DNA from: Coptis chinensis
Taxonomy: Eukaryota; Streptophyta; Magnoliopsida; Ranunculales; Ranunculaceae
Assembly: GCA_015680905.1 (NCBI GenBank)
Contig: JADFTS010000064.1
Span: forward strand, 62,001-126,000
Reading direction: 5' to 3'
Length of the DNA: 64,000 bases
Under the pieces are notes generated by a model. The model was given only the letters and a program-made list of their open reading frames with translations. It was not told the origin of the DNA and made no database searches. The position numbers and the translations under genes were made by a program. This document shows, one piece after another, positions 22,331 to 33,750 of the stretch. The number at the start of each line of letters is the position of its first letter. Within the stretch, counting starts at the first letter, position 1.

Positions 22331-25240
22331 GTGCTGATGCAGTTATGCTTTCTGGAGAAACTGCTCATGGGAAGTGATTATCTTTTATTGTTCAGTTCTT
22401 ACATTCTCGAGTTGGGATTCGCTCTACCATTTAATGTTTCACCTTTAAAGTCTCCAAGGCAATAGGTTTGGGATGACATAATGAGAACCTTAGTACTAGC
22501 ACTTGGCCCGATTCCTAGTCACTTATCATAGATGATAAACTTGCACACACTTCTGTGTTTTATAGTAAAGTATGAATACTATACCCAAAATGTTCCAATC
22601 ACATTCTTTAAATATGAAGTCTACAAGCTAATACAAAAATAGTGCATCTTATCAACTGATTGCCCAATTTGGTTAATGAAGCTTACAGTTAAACATAATG
22701 TAATTTACCACTATTTGACATGGGCTTCTCAATCTCAACATTTTTTAAAAATAAAGATCGGTTGTTGGAGAGCTTCCATACCTTCAGCTGTTCGTGGGTC
22801 CCACATGGTGACAAACTAACAATGTAATGGGAAGATGATCTCCTTTTTAGTTTTTACGGAGACCCCTCGCGAAGTAATTTCAGCATTACCATGCATTTTT
22901 ATGGGATCTAAAAGCTGAAAGACATTTCTACAGTCGTTTACTCATTGTGGCATTGATGCATTTGATGTCCATGTGGATGGAAACACCAAAATGAGCATTT
23001 TTTTTCCAAGGATGACCTCTGTTGTAAAGAAATCACAAAGACTTGAGCTAATTTGGATGTGCAGCCTGTGTTTGGGCACTTCAGAGTCTCACAAAACGAT
23101 ATTGAAAATGCCAGCTGAGTATCAAATGTTCAGACAACTAATTCTTTTTTCAGGCCTAGTAAAAAAACACCTATTTTGTCTCTTTTTTGTTTTCTTCCAA
23201 ATCGCATGATAGTTGCCTAAAAAATGTGTGTTTATTCTTTAACGAGTAAATATTCACATTATGTGAAAATTTACTGAGCTTACTTCCCTGTAGGTTTCCT
23301 TTGAAGGCGGTGAAAGTTATGCACACAGTCTCATTGAGGACTGAAGCAACCATGGTTGGGGGACAACAACCTCCTAATCTAGGCCAGGCATTCAAGGTCA
23401 TTTACCACTACAAACTAGTTATTACTTATTATGCAGTATCAATGATGTCTCGTCCTTTTAAACCTTTTGGCTCCAAATGCTCACTCAACCTTTTGCGTTT
23501 GCAGAACCATATGAGCGAGATGTTTGCATTCCATGCAACCATGATGTCCAACACTCTTGGCACCTCTATTGTAGTCTTCACCAGAACTGGTTTCATGGCC
23601 ATCCTGTAACCTGTTGAGTCATTATCGACCTTCTGGCACTATTTTTGCTTTCACAAATGAGTGAGTTTTGTTCTTGTAGTCTTTGCTAAAACTTGTTGGG
23701 GATTATTTGAATGTGTAGACTGATTATATGTAGAGTGCATCCTGGTTGTGCACCTCGCCTAATGTTGAGGTCTGTTGCAACCAACTTTCCCTAAAGTTGA
23801 CGCTGATTAATGCAGCCAACCGTTTGATCTAAGCATGTTCTGAACTAAAAGTAAAAAGCACACACATTTTTCAGTTCCCTCTGCTTGAATTGTTAATATT
23901 CTCAAATAATGAGTATTTGTTCTGAAAGAGTTCTAGATATGCAGGGCTGAATGTGGTTGCAACCGTCCTCCTTTTTCTGAACTGTTATCCACGTGACAAT
24001 GTAAAGAATAATGAGTGAATTAATTTATCCTGAATGTTGATCTCAATCCTGCTAATCGGGGGACAAGTTCTCTATTCTTTGTTTATTTCTTTGTCTTAAG
24101 AATATAAACCTTCTCAATCTGCTTAACTATACAAAGTCAGAAATGGACTGATAACATCAATTGCTTATGCAGGGAGAGAGTAAGACAAAGACTAGCCTTG
24201 TACCAAGGAGTATGCCCCATATACATGAATTTCTCAGATGATGCTGAAGAAACCTTTCAAAACGCTGTATCAGTCTTGCAGGTAACTGAAAATACTCTTT
24301 TGAATAGATAAATGTAACCAAGTTGATCAATGATCAACCTTTTCCCCTACTATAACAGAATCTCGAATACCAGTTTACATGAATTGTAAAAGGTCAACTT
24401 GACCCTGACCCAAGGGTCATCCCACAGTCCGTACCCATACCAGATTAGATCTTTGGTAAAAGTTTTTTACTTGGGAAACTACACATTCGAGAAAGCTTTA
24501 CTTTTAATAAGTGTTTGTATGGATATTGTTAGTGGAGTTTATGTCTTCTTATATCATAAACACAGCGTTCTGCCTTTCAAGTAGCATCTAGAGGTTCTCA
24601 TTATGACATGTAATTTCCTTGCCAGAAACAAGGGATGGTAAAGGAAGGAGAAGAGGTAGCACTTGTTCAGAGTGGCAGGCAGCCCATCTGGCGTTTCCAG
24701 TCCACTCACAATATTCCGGTCAGGAAAGTGTAGACATGAAGACAGATTGAAACACGGAGATCCTAGTCGTACTTGCGCGTGCCCATAGATGGAACGGCAT
24801 GAACCCATAGATGGAACTACATGAAATCATTATGTTAATTTGTTTGTTCAAGAAATTGGGCTAGAGAGTCTCATTTAAAAAAAAAAACAACTCTAAAGCC
24901 CTATCCATAATTTTTTTGGGTTTTAATACCCCTACATTGTTTTTATTCGCCATAAGTGTTTTTTTATAGAAAATCTTTAGAATCTAAGCTTTTGACTCGA
25001 GACTAGGTACCACCTGTTATTTTTTAATATAAATTATTTTCTTTTTCACCCTTCCAAAATAACTACTTGTAGATAAGATAACTACCAGAATAAAGATTGA
25101 ATAAGATAACTACTTTTAGATAAGATAACTACTAGAACAAAAAGAGTAGATTTTGGGTTTGAATAGAATTTAGCAAAAAACGTGTATTGCTCCAAAAGTT
25201 AAATTTGACACTACTACCTGTTTTTCATCCGAATGTGGGC

Positions 25241-25397
25241 GTTATAAACTTATACATTTTAAAATCTGGATGCACCATGTTATAAACTTATATATTTTAA
25301 AATCACGAGGATGCACCACGTTATAAACTTATATATTTTAAAATGCAGATGCACCACGTTATAAACCTATATATTTTAAAATGCATACACACCACGC
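25241..25397. repeat. Four tandem units of ~38-41 bp
   Basis: GTTATAAACTTATATATTTT, AAAATN, then GATGCACCAC. Units start at 25241, 25279, 25320 and 25358. Confidence 0.9.
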
Positions 25398-25509
25398 ATT
25401 TTAAAATCTGAGATACAAAATGCATTTGATTATTTATTTTGTGGGTTTGATTAACTACTATTAAATGAAACGGGTTGGTTTAGAGTTTATTGTTTATAAA
25501 TTTAGAATA

Positions 25510-25625
25510 TAGGGATTAGGGTTTTAGTGTCTTAAGGTTTAGGGTTTAGGCTTAGGGTCTAGTTTATAGGGGTTAGGGTTTAGTGTCTTAAGGTTTAGGG
25601 TTTAGGCTTAGGGTCTAGTTTATAA
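25510..25625. repeat. 57-bp tandem repeat rich in TTTAGGG-like words
   Basis: Two near-identical units, beginning near 25514 and 25571, contain AAGGTTTAGGGTTTAGGCTT. Words resemble the plant telomere unit but are irregular. Confidence 0.75.
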
Positions 25626-26955
25626 AGATTTTGGGTTTAATGTCTAGTGGTTTGGAGTTTAGACTTAACGACTAGTGTCAAATGCCTCCACAAAATATTG
25701 GAGACATAATATTTTTAGTTTTTTCATTACCGAAAAGCTAGTGTAGGTGTGTCTTTCAGTATAGCATATGGGCCACTCATATAGGCACAAATCTTGGTGT
25801 ATTGCAAAGAAAGAAGTATTGTCAAGGGCTCTCATTCCTCAAGACTCATACACTCGATGCACCCTAGATGCCCTCTTTTTCATTATATGCATTTTTAAAT
25901 GTGAAGGCGTGTAGTTATAAGTGAATTTTTTGTGTGAAATTTAATTTTTTTATTTTGTATCCCACTATATTACTTTCGGTAGAGATAGTCGGTTATGTTT
26001 GTTTCCAAGTGAGGATATTTTCGATCTATTCTTGGTAAAATTGGATAACAGGTGGTTAGTTTCATATTCTGGTCAAATTGGGGTATTAAATTCTAAACAA
26101 ATTTAAGAGGAGTCTTAGGACTACTAAATATTTATAACTAAGTCCTCTAGACTAATTTTCTGTTTGTTTGTTAGTGATGTAGGATGGACATGCTTTTTCC
26201 TTGCTTACAGTTATTTCATGCGTGTTCAACATTTATTTGTAATTTTCGGATTAGTTCAGATTTTCCAGAATTGCTCTAAAAAGGAGGTTTGAGTGGAAAA
26301 TACGTACGCCAATAGAAACAATCTGTGCAATTGTGCCAGTCGCCCTTTGGTTTGCGTATCTGATTACAGAAGTTTATGCCCTGAGTGGTATAAATGTATA
26401 ATCCAAAATCTTGCAAAGAAATGATACTCTCCTGGGACATGGTTGTGGATGGGTTTGATTGATTTATTTGAGCTCAGTGGGATCCTGGCATGTAGCAAAT
26501 GCCTAATTGGAAAGAGAACCGAATTTCCAGAGTCCCAAATACTAGTCTGAATCATCAATCATCACTTCCTTGGTTTACAGTCTTTAGGTTTGGTGATGTT
26601 TTAACATTGATTCCCAGTCTAGAAAATGTGAAACTCTTTCTCAGTTTTAGCAATAGCAATTCCATAAGTAGTTCCCCATCAAAACCTAATGCTCTATAAA
26701 ATTTGCAAAGGGGGACCTTCTCAATTATCCAAATTGTGCTCGTTCCTTACTTCTTATAATTGAACACTCCTTAAAAAAAGGGTACCCTAAAAAAAATTGA
26801 TTATCTTTGGTCGCTTGGACAACATTCGTTTATTAATCTTGTCACTGAACTGATTCCACTTTCTTCATAGAAGTATATAAACCAAATAACTCAATAGACA
26901 ACTCAAATGCCAGCGCAGAAATAGAAAAGAGTGTGCCGTTCAAAATGGAAGTCTT

Positions 26956-27165
26956 CTAAGATGGTCTAGGCCGGCTAATATGCCCAATGTACCCCCACGC
27001 AGGATTTACAGATTGTAATTTTCCAGTTAATCCATAACGATCAGACACCCATATTCCAGGACCATACAAACCTGTTACATGATATGCACTAAACCCTACC
27101 CTGAGAGAAATAAATGAATTCCAAAGATCTTGGGCAAATTCAAAGAGGATTTGCCGGTAAGACAA
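26956..27165 (-). CDS. Unidentified exon-like ORF
   Basis: Seventy codons on the minus strand end in [40 protein letters not shown], then [18 protein letters not shown] possible acceptor (..AATGAG|G) lies just upstream, so it may be the last exon of a gene whose earlier part was displaced by the adjacent Helitron. The composition looks protein-like, but I do not recognise the family. It could equally be chance. Confidence 0.3.
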   Translation of the reverse strand: MSYRQILFEFAQDLWNSFISLRVGFSAYHVTGLYGPGIWVSDRYGLTGKLQSVNPAWGYIGHISRPRPS

Positions 27166-29327
27166 ACCAATACCTCATTTAGTGATAAGCTATGCTTATT
27201 GTAGAGAAACATAATGAAAGTACTTTCTACAAATGTCTGAGGCAACTACATATTGTAGAAAATGCACTACATGGAATCTTGAATCAGGAAAGACTTTTGC
27301 TAAACCACCGTTTAGCTTGCAAAGAATTGGAAACAATAAGATATCTCTACTACTAGTATAGCCTATAATAATCGTGACCTCTTAAATTCATCCCGGACTT
27401 TTTCTGACGCATAATACCCTTAATGAATAATAAAATCAGATGCTTACCTATTTATTAATGAGGACTACTTTGTCTTTTTATGTGTTTATAAATTTTCAAT
27501 ACCAATATTGTCCTTAAATAAACAATTGTTTAACACCTTTAAATAGAGCCAATCAGCCTTTTCATGTAGGAGTATATTAGAAAACCAAATCCACGTCATT
27601 CTCAATTGTACGCATTACTATAAATGTCATTTATTAATTATTAGTAATAATTGGATTATTTAATAAGAGGTTCTTTTAATCAGAGAATACGAACCGATTC
27701 ATTTCCTTCTCTCCCATCTCTTCTCCTTTCTCTCCCATCCCTTCTGTTTCTCATAATTTTTTTTTACTCATAATGAAACTACTACAACCAAAAAAAATTC
27801 CAACTCTTCAAAACAATCCCAATTCTCGGAAGAAAACTGTTCGGTCTGCATTTTCTGCAAAACCCCACTTTTCCTTCTCGACTAATATAACTTAGGTTTG
27901 CCAAGGCAAAAAAGTGAAGTTTTAAGTGCTGAGAAAAGTGATCGCGAGGCAATACAATTAAGCCTCTTTTGACAGATACAGTACGTGTCCAGCAAGTGGA
28001 GCTGACAGATCAGGAAGTTCTTATATGTTCATTACATTGATTTGTACATTTCGTGTAGGTAACCTTTCTTAGTCCTCTTCCAATAGAAACTGGTAATTTT
28101 GTTATGCATGTATCCTGAATAATTCGGATAGGAAATGGTGTTGGTAATGTTTCCAATTGAAATGAAATATATTCATGATGGATACTTCTCTTTTTTCTTG
28201 TGAGCAAAGACATATAGTACCATCCCAAACTTTGATTTACCAATCAAACGGTCCTGGCACTCAATAGACGACTAAAATGACTAAAAATGCAATATCAAGT
28301 TTTCATGTTTTTGGCAGTATTAAAAATGTCCATTTATTAAATCTTTCTGTTTGTAATGTTGGTTTGTGACAAACCTTTCTTTCAAAGCGTTGGGTCTCAA
28401 GATAATGTTGTGAGCTTATGTGCTGACACTGTTAACTTGTGGGATTTGTGTGACAGAGATTGGGCTTACTTAGAAATTTAGAGTTCTGATTTAAGTTTTC
28501 TATGCCCTTTTCCTCTGAAAATAAGAAAATAGTTGTGTAGACTTGAAAACATTTTGATTTCATAATATCCATTTTATTTAGTGTAATCTAAAAGGCAGTT
28601 TGATAATCTTCTAGATTAAATTATAGCCAAACACGAGATCAAGTTGTTATCAAGTTAGTAAAGTGTGAGAAGGTTGTGAAGAGGTCGGATGAAACATTAA
28701 GTGATGAGAGTACGAGACATTGTGGTGGATAGAGTACTCCAGAATAGTAACCACAACCCTGGAGGATGGCAGACAACTAACCACAATGTATCTTAACTGG
28801 GTTCTTAAATGCCCTTTTCCAAGAGCAGAATAGAAGATCTATTTGGATTCATGTTTGAAACCATACTTCCGAAGTGCAAATTACAAATTTAAGGTTAGTA
28901 AAGAAAGTAAGTTACTTAAACCAGTATCATAAAAAATTGATGTGTTATAAAAAAATCAACTGTGTCCAGTTAGGGAGGGAGATAGGGAGTCATTTAAAGG
29001 AGTCAGAATTAAGTTATGGATGCAACAAGATATGATGTGCTCATTGGCAATAGTTCAACATTTTATTCGTTTTCAGCCAACTTCAGCATTGTGATCTTCA
29101 CTTTTATCATCGAGAGTAAAATGACATGAGTTCTGTCATTTTTATATTTGTATTGTTGAGTAAATAAGGTTTGTGTTACTTGTGGCCCTACGGGAACTCA
29201 ATATAAAAACGTGTTTGTCAGTTAAAGAAAAAAAAATAACGCAGAAGGTTTGTGTGTTAATAAGGATTTGTGCATTGTAGTTTAAAGTTGTCTTTCCTGT
29301 AATAACTGTTGTTTATGTATTGTGCAG

Positions 29328-30866
29328 TATGTGCAACCTGCTCACCAGTGCACGTTGGGGCATCTAAGGTTTAGAGCTTTTGAGCATTTTAAGAAAGGAC
29401 TAGAAAATTCATTTAACAAAGGAGAACCATGCATTTGCCGCATCAGTTCATGTGTCTACCCAGTATTGCATGTTTGAATTTGATAAAGGAGCTGCAGGTG
29501 GGCTTAACTCAAATCTACAGTTATCCAATTTGGTAACTTATAATGCTCATTCTTGGGCTATAGACAATTGACAAACTTCTTTACAACCATGAGTTGTGAT
29601 GTCCAACTGAAAAAGTTTCCTTTGAAGTATTAAATTATGTTTGTTGTGTTGCCGATATACATGCTTAATACCCAGCTCATGTGTGTTTTGATTTTCAGAT
29701 CTTTGCCATATATATAACAGCCAACTTGGATCCTACAAAAGTCGAGAAAAACGTGATATAGAAGCACATCGACATCTGTCCGTAGTGAGAAATTAATTGT
29801 CAGAGTTGAAAGCCAAATATTAGGTGTTGTACCTAAGATTTTATTTTTGTAATTGCTCCAATTAAAGCATGTTGAACCCATAGAAATATCGTCATTGATA
29901 CACTTGCTACTTTGAACTGAAAATTCATCAGTGATGCTTTTATGATTTGTAGAAACAACTCAATGAAGCACTCATTGAACCCGTGGATTCCCTATTAGAT
30001 GTTTCTGGTCGAGACACTTGGGCATCAATTAGAATATTACTTTGATGTGAAACTGAGTCTGCTGTTGCAAAGTTCTCAACTTCCCTCTCTGGTTTTGAGT
30101 TGGACCAAGCGACTTATAATGGAATGGTTCTGGATCTACGGTAATTCGCGAGAAGTCTTGTGGAGAAAAAAGCAAAAGAAGAAGCTAGGAAGTTGCTGAT
30201 CCGAATGTAGGATAGGTACCTATTTTCATATTATAAGCTTTGTATCTGCTTCATTTTTCCTTTATTTTTTTTAACCATATTTTTTTACGTTTAGGTTTTC
30301 AACAGTGTTCAGTCTTGACAATGATTAAATGCCAAGGGTTTGGTGGGAAGGAAGACATTAGGAAAATAACAAAAGATGCGATGTTATGCGGTATTACTAT
30401 TCTCGAATACTATTTTATACCTTTAGGCACGGATTTTTGAGTTTCATAATCATATGCATGTGGTTTTGTTGTAACGGTCGCCAAATTATTATTAATAATG
30501 CGTGTTGCGGTCCTTGAAGATTTTGTTTGTAATGGTAGATTACGCTTTGGAAGACAAATCGGATAAGATTGAGAATGTAATATTTTTCTTTCTCGATGGA
30601 TGGAACTGTTTTACGTTCACGGGTCTCAACAGAGCAATGTAGGAATCTCTGCAGATCCGCTTGCCTCAAACACATGGGAAGAGGTATGATATTCTTTCCT
30701 TCTATGTTTTGTCTTTAGGTCATAGTTCACGAGTATTGTGTTAAAGAAAAGTTTTTTCTTAGGTCTCCCCAAAGGATGCCGATTACTTGAGTTCAATGCA
30801 AGTCTTTGTGGAGGTAGTTCAAGACTGAAACGAGAATATCTGGTGACTCAAGCTATTTCCTCACAA
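29328..30866 (+). pseudogene. RHD3-like: RHD3-like (SEY1/atlastin-like) GTPase, captured C-terminal exons
   Basis: RHD3 is an ER-membrane dynamin-like GTPase that fuses ER tubules. Exon-like pieces with splice sites: 29328-29497 (VQPAHQCTLGHLRFRAFEHF), 29699-~29823 (ANLDPTKV..RDIEAH), 29953-30215 (KQLNEALIEPVDSLLDVSGR, ETESAVAKFSTSLSGFELD, RSLVEKKAKEEARKLLIRM), 30295-~30420 (MPRVW..GKEDIRKITKDAM), ~30528-30683 (SQQSNVGISADPLASNTWEE) and 30763-30866 (LKREYLVTQAISSQ). Order and spacing match the helical C-terminal region of the family. Multiple stops and frameshifts occur in almost every exon. Introns are retained, so genomic DNA rather than cDNA was copied. The GTPase domain and membrane anchor are absent. 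Confidence 0.85.
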
Positions 30867-30916
30867 GTATGTTACTTCTTTCGTACAATAGTTTTGTTGT
30901 TTGGTTGTATTGAAGC

Positions 30917-31753
30917 TAGGGGTGCAGACGGATAAGTTCGGATGCGGATATGCCTGTATCCGAATCCGAATCCGAAAGTTTGTACTTACATCCGAATCCG
31001 AATCTGAATCCGACGGATGTATGATAATAGTATCCAAATCCGATATCCGATATCCGATATTCGAATCGGATAATATCCAAATCCGATCACAAAATCAAAC
31101 AGATGGAAATAAATCCAAATCCGATCACAAATCCAAATCAAACCATATATTGTCAAACCTGTCGAGCAAGTCATGAAAGAACTTAATCTTGCAATGGAAG
31201 AAGATGAAGAATTGGAAAAACAATCTTAGCCTTGTGTAAACAAACTCGAGAAGCTTCTACTATTAGCGCGAGTTTAGTGGAACGTAGTTCGGAGCAGATG
31301 AAGAAAAGTTGTTGCGAGTTTATTGAGATCTGATGAAGAGACTATTGTTAATAAAAAGCTTGCTAAGGATTTGGTTTATAAGTGGCTCCAGTCAATTTTC
31401 TGTGAGAGATGTACAAATGTTCAAAAGACCAGTAGCAACTCAAACTGTTGGTAGAGAAGACGGTATTCAATTCAGGATGACAAACATTATAAAAAGCCCT
31501 AAACTAAATTTGTATTTATATTTATATTTTATATTTTATAATTATAATATAATAATATATTTATATTAATTAAATCGGATTCGGATATTATCCGACGGAT
31601 AGTACCAGCATCTGTATCCGTATCCGAAACCTGTTCGGATGTGAAAATTTATCCGAATCCAAATCCGATATCCGAAAATTTCGGATAATATCCTATTTTT
31701 CGAATACGAATACGAATCGGATTCGGATATTCGGCTATCCATTTGCACCCCTA
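30917..31753 (+). mobile_element. Non-autonomous hAT-like element with captured IWS1-like fragment
   Basis: The ends TAGGGGTGCAGACGGATA and, inverted, TAGGGGTGCAAATGGATA are flanked by the 8-bp target duplication ATTGAAGC (30909-30916 and 31754-31761). Both subterminal regions are packed with ATCCGAAT/ATTCGGAT words. The 837-bp element has no transposase. Its core 31149-31460 encodes a broken fragment of an IWS1-like transcription factor (next entry). Confidence 0.88.
31149..31460 (+). pseudogene. IWS1-like: IWS1/SPN1-like transcription elongation factor fragment inside the hAT-like element
   Basis: First piece (31149-31273): IVKPVEQVMKELNLAMEEDE, ELEKQS, stop, PCVNKLEKLLLLARV. This corresponds to the start of the TFIIS N-terminal-like domain of IWS1, which works with SPT6 and RNA polymerase II in the nucleus. 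Second piece (from 31323): LRSDEETIVNKKLAKDLVYK, W.., the end of the same domain. The middle of the domain is missing, so non-adjacent parts are joined. In-frame stops show it is not translated as such. Confidence 0.72.
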
Positions 31754-32261
31754 ATTGAAGCCATATCATATCATCAGAGGTGTTATAACGTTAAGGAGAG
31801 GGGACATCCCATGTGTTGTTAATATTTCTCGAGTTCTATTGCTATTTGTTTCTGACGGGTTACTCGCTTCAGTCTATTTTGCCTGTAACACATGGAGTCT
31901 TGATTGTTTTTATGGCAATAGTCAAATTGGATATCAGACAAACCAATTGATTAGAGCAAATCAATATTTCTCTCTATTTTGTTTTCTATAAGGTCCAATT
32001 CCTAACTCACCAGTGAACTTTCAAAGATCAAATAGGTATGATAAATAGCCATACCTATTTGTTGCTGACTTGCTAGATTCGATTTATTACATTGTCTGTG
32101 TAGATCACATAAGAAGAGGTCTATGAATCAACCTTTCCTATACCCAAATCTTTCCTATACCCAAATGCCAGAAAGCACAAAGTAAGTTAAAAATCTCAGG
32201 TCAACTTTTATACTTAGATTTAGAGTTGTCAAGTCTTTCTTGAAGTTGTTTTCTATATCAG

Positions 32262-32382
32262 TCCCGATATTCTCTCGATGGACCAAGATTTTGGATTTAA
32301 TTGAGTGCTATTTTGGTGAGAAAGGGCTAGAGTTACGTAGAATTGACGGTAGCGTGGAAGTGAATGAAAGAAAAAAAGACAA
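32262..32382 (+). pseudogene. DDM1-like: DDM1-like SNF2 chromatin remodeller, single captured exon
   Basis: A 121-nt exon with consensus acceptor (TATATCAG) and donor (AA|GTATGT) reads PIFSRWTKILDLIECYFGEK then GLELRRIDGSVEVNERKKD. This matches the helicase C-terminal region of DDM1, the SNF2 ATPase that maintains DNA methylation on transposons (family: IFSQWTK.LD...YF.EKG.E..RIDGS). No neighbouring DDM1 exon was found. Other Snf2 proteins share part of the motif, but the DDM1-type spacing fits best. Confidence 0.75.
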
Positions 32383-33003
32383 GTATGTATTGCTAATTAA
32401 ATTACTCTCTTAGCGGTAAATTAGTTAATTAGGGTATAATAATGCAAATCATGGTTAAGTTGTGTTCTTGGTAAAAGATTATGACATTGTGCACCCCACT
32501 GTATCAGTAAGTCTCGACAGTTGTTTCAAAATCCAAGTAAAGTTTGCGTGGCTACTTGAAAGTGATGATGTGCAAGTTACATGTTGGGTTCCTAACTTCC
32601 TACCAATAAATTATTTTTGGAGCTTCTAATAGTCAGAAAGTATATTCCCTCAGATGGAAATCAGTTGCCTTTTGTGCTTCAAAACTTAATTGGTGGTTAT
32701 CTTGGTAATGAGGTGAGACTTTTGACTTTAAGCTTCTCAATACAGTTTATATTTTAAACTGTTTATACGAGTTTTTGGTTGTTTAATTATTGTTTGGCAT
32801 ATAAAAAGGAATTATTGTTGTAGCTCGCCATGTCATTCATTTTTTAAGTTTGTATCATCCGCGCAATCGAAGCTTTCATTAATAGCGTTGGAAATAACCA
32901 AATGGAAAGCAAAGGTGCAAAGATGCAAAGATGCAAAGATGCAAAGATGCAAAGTTTTTCTTTGAATTGAGTTCTCATATACTCATAAATCTATTGGGGT
33001 CAT

Positions 33004-33750
33004 GGAAGCATTCAAGAAATGCACACATGCTACAATGAGTGTGCATCGTTTATGATTGAAAAGGTCTTCACAGGCACTGGGGCAGTAGTACTTGCCACAC
33101 ATAACCTTGAGTCTAGTGAAATTGAAAGACCTTCATGGATTTTGTATCCTTTTGTATTTCGTTAGATTTTTGTGTATGCTGATATATATGGATTATGTAG
33201 GGAAAGTTGCAGCAGCCAAGGCACAAGGTTTGGGTATAGGGAGGGGAACCCAAGCTCCAATTTGATGAGCTTAAGGGAATGGCAAATGAGTTATTGTTTG
33301 GTTTGAGAAATGCAGGGTTCCAAGTGAGCAAGTACTTCCCTTATGACCCAGTAGAGATGGTAATTCCCATACTTTCTTTGAAGGGCTGAAGAAAACAGAG
33401 GACTGTTATCCGCCTCAACCTTGGATAGGTAGCTCATGAGGTATGTTCTATGTAGGCAATACCGCGATATATCGTCGATTCACACATGTATGATGTACTA
33501 TGTTTTGGAAATTTCAAATAAATAAATAAGTGTAATATGTCGAAATGTTACCTAGCCCCACCATGTTTGCTACATAAAATTTCAGCTTAAAAACATCATG
33601 TCCGCTTCTAATATTTTTTATAATGAATCTAGACATAGTAGTAAACACAATGATGTTATTTGTGCATTTGATTCCTAACCGAACTAATTTGAGGTTATTT
33701 ATGTGGTTTGCATGAAGAAATTATTGAGGAGACTCAAAGTTGCAGTTTAG
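33004..33750 (+). pseudogene. ProDH-like: Proline dehydrogenase, captured C-terminal exons
   Basis: Mitochondrial proline dehydrogenase oxidises proline to pyrroline-5-carboxylate with FAD. Pieces: 33004-~33114 (SIQEMHTCYNECASFMIEKV, TGTGAVVLATHNLES), 33201-~33437 (KVAAAKAQGLGIG, then in a shifted frame LQFDELKGMANELLFGLRNA, GFQVSKYFPYDPVEMVIP, then AEENRGLLSASTLDR, stop, LMR) and ~33720-33750 (KLLRRLKVAV, TAG). These are the family's last three exons in the right order with introns. At least two frameshifts and one nonsense change are present. All N-terminal exons are absent. Confidence 0.87.

Larger units (their letters stand above)
19460..24733 (+). pseudogene. PKP2-like: Plastidial pyruvate kinase, 3' half, with hAT insertion in an exon
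   Basis: Pyruvate kinase converts phosphoenolpyruvate and ADP to pyruvate and ATP; the sequence matches the plastid beta-type isoform. Recognised exons: ~19460-19522 (KIESADSVPNLHSIITAYDG), 20134-20196 (AMVARGDLGAELPVEEVPLLQ), 20419-20559 plus 22331-~22373 (NMLESMIVHPTPTRAEVSD...AVMLSGETAHG), 23294-23396, 23505-23660, 24173-24281 and 24626-24733 (ending STHNIPVRKV, TAG). Splice sites are consensus. Three defects: the N-terminal half of the enzyme is missing; a 1.77-kb hAT splits the fourth-listed exon at the AD|AV codons; and a 7-bp tandem repeat (CCTGTAACCTGTTG, about 23603-23616) makes a stop and frameshift after FMAIL. The remaining exons are otherwise open, so decay is recent. Confidence 0.92.
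24734..27343. other. Long non-coding AT-rich region
   Basis: Apart from the repeats and one ORF listed separately, nothing is recognised. The first ~120 bases are probably pyruvate kinase 3' UTR. Confidence 0.4.

Noticed and set aside
25510..25625. Interstitial telomere repeat (TTTAGGG)
   Set aside because: TTTAGGG words are present but irregular and sit in two 57-bp units; there is no uninterrupted run, so a degenerate minisatellite is the safer call.
32655..32712. Exon-like piece DGNQLPFVLQNLIGGYLGNE between CAG and GTGAG
   Set aside because: Splice-like borders, but I cannot identify a family; kept only as a possible further Helitron capture.
32910..32957. GATGCAAA microsatellite
   Set aside because: Five copies of a 9-bp unit; ordinary slippage repeat.
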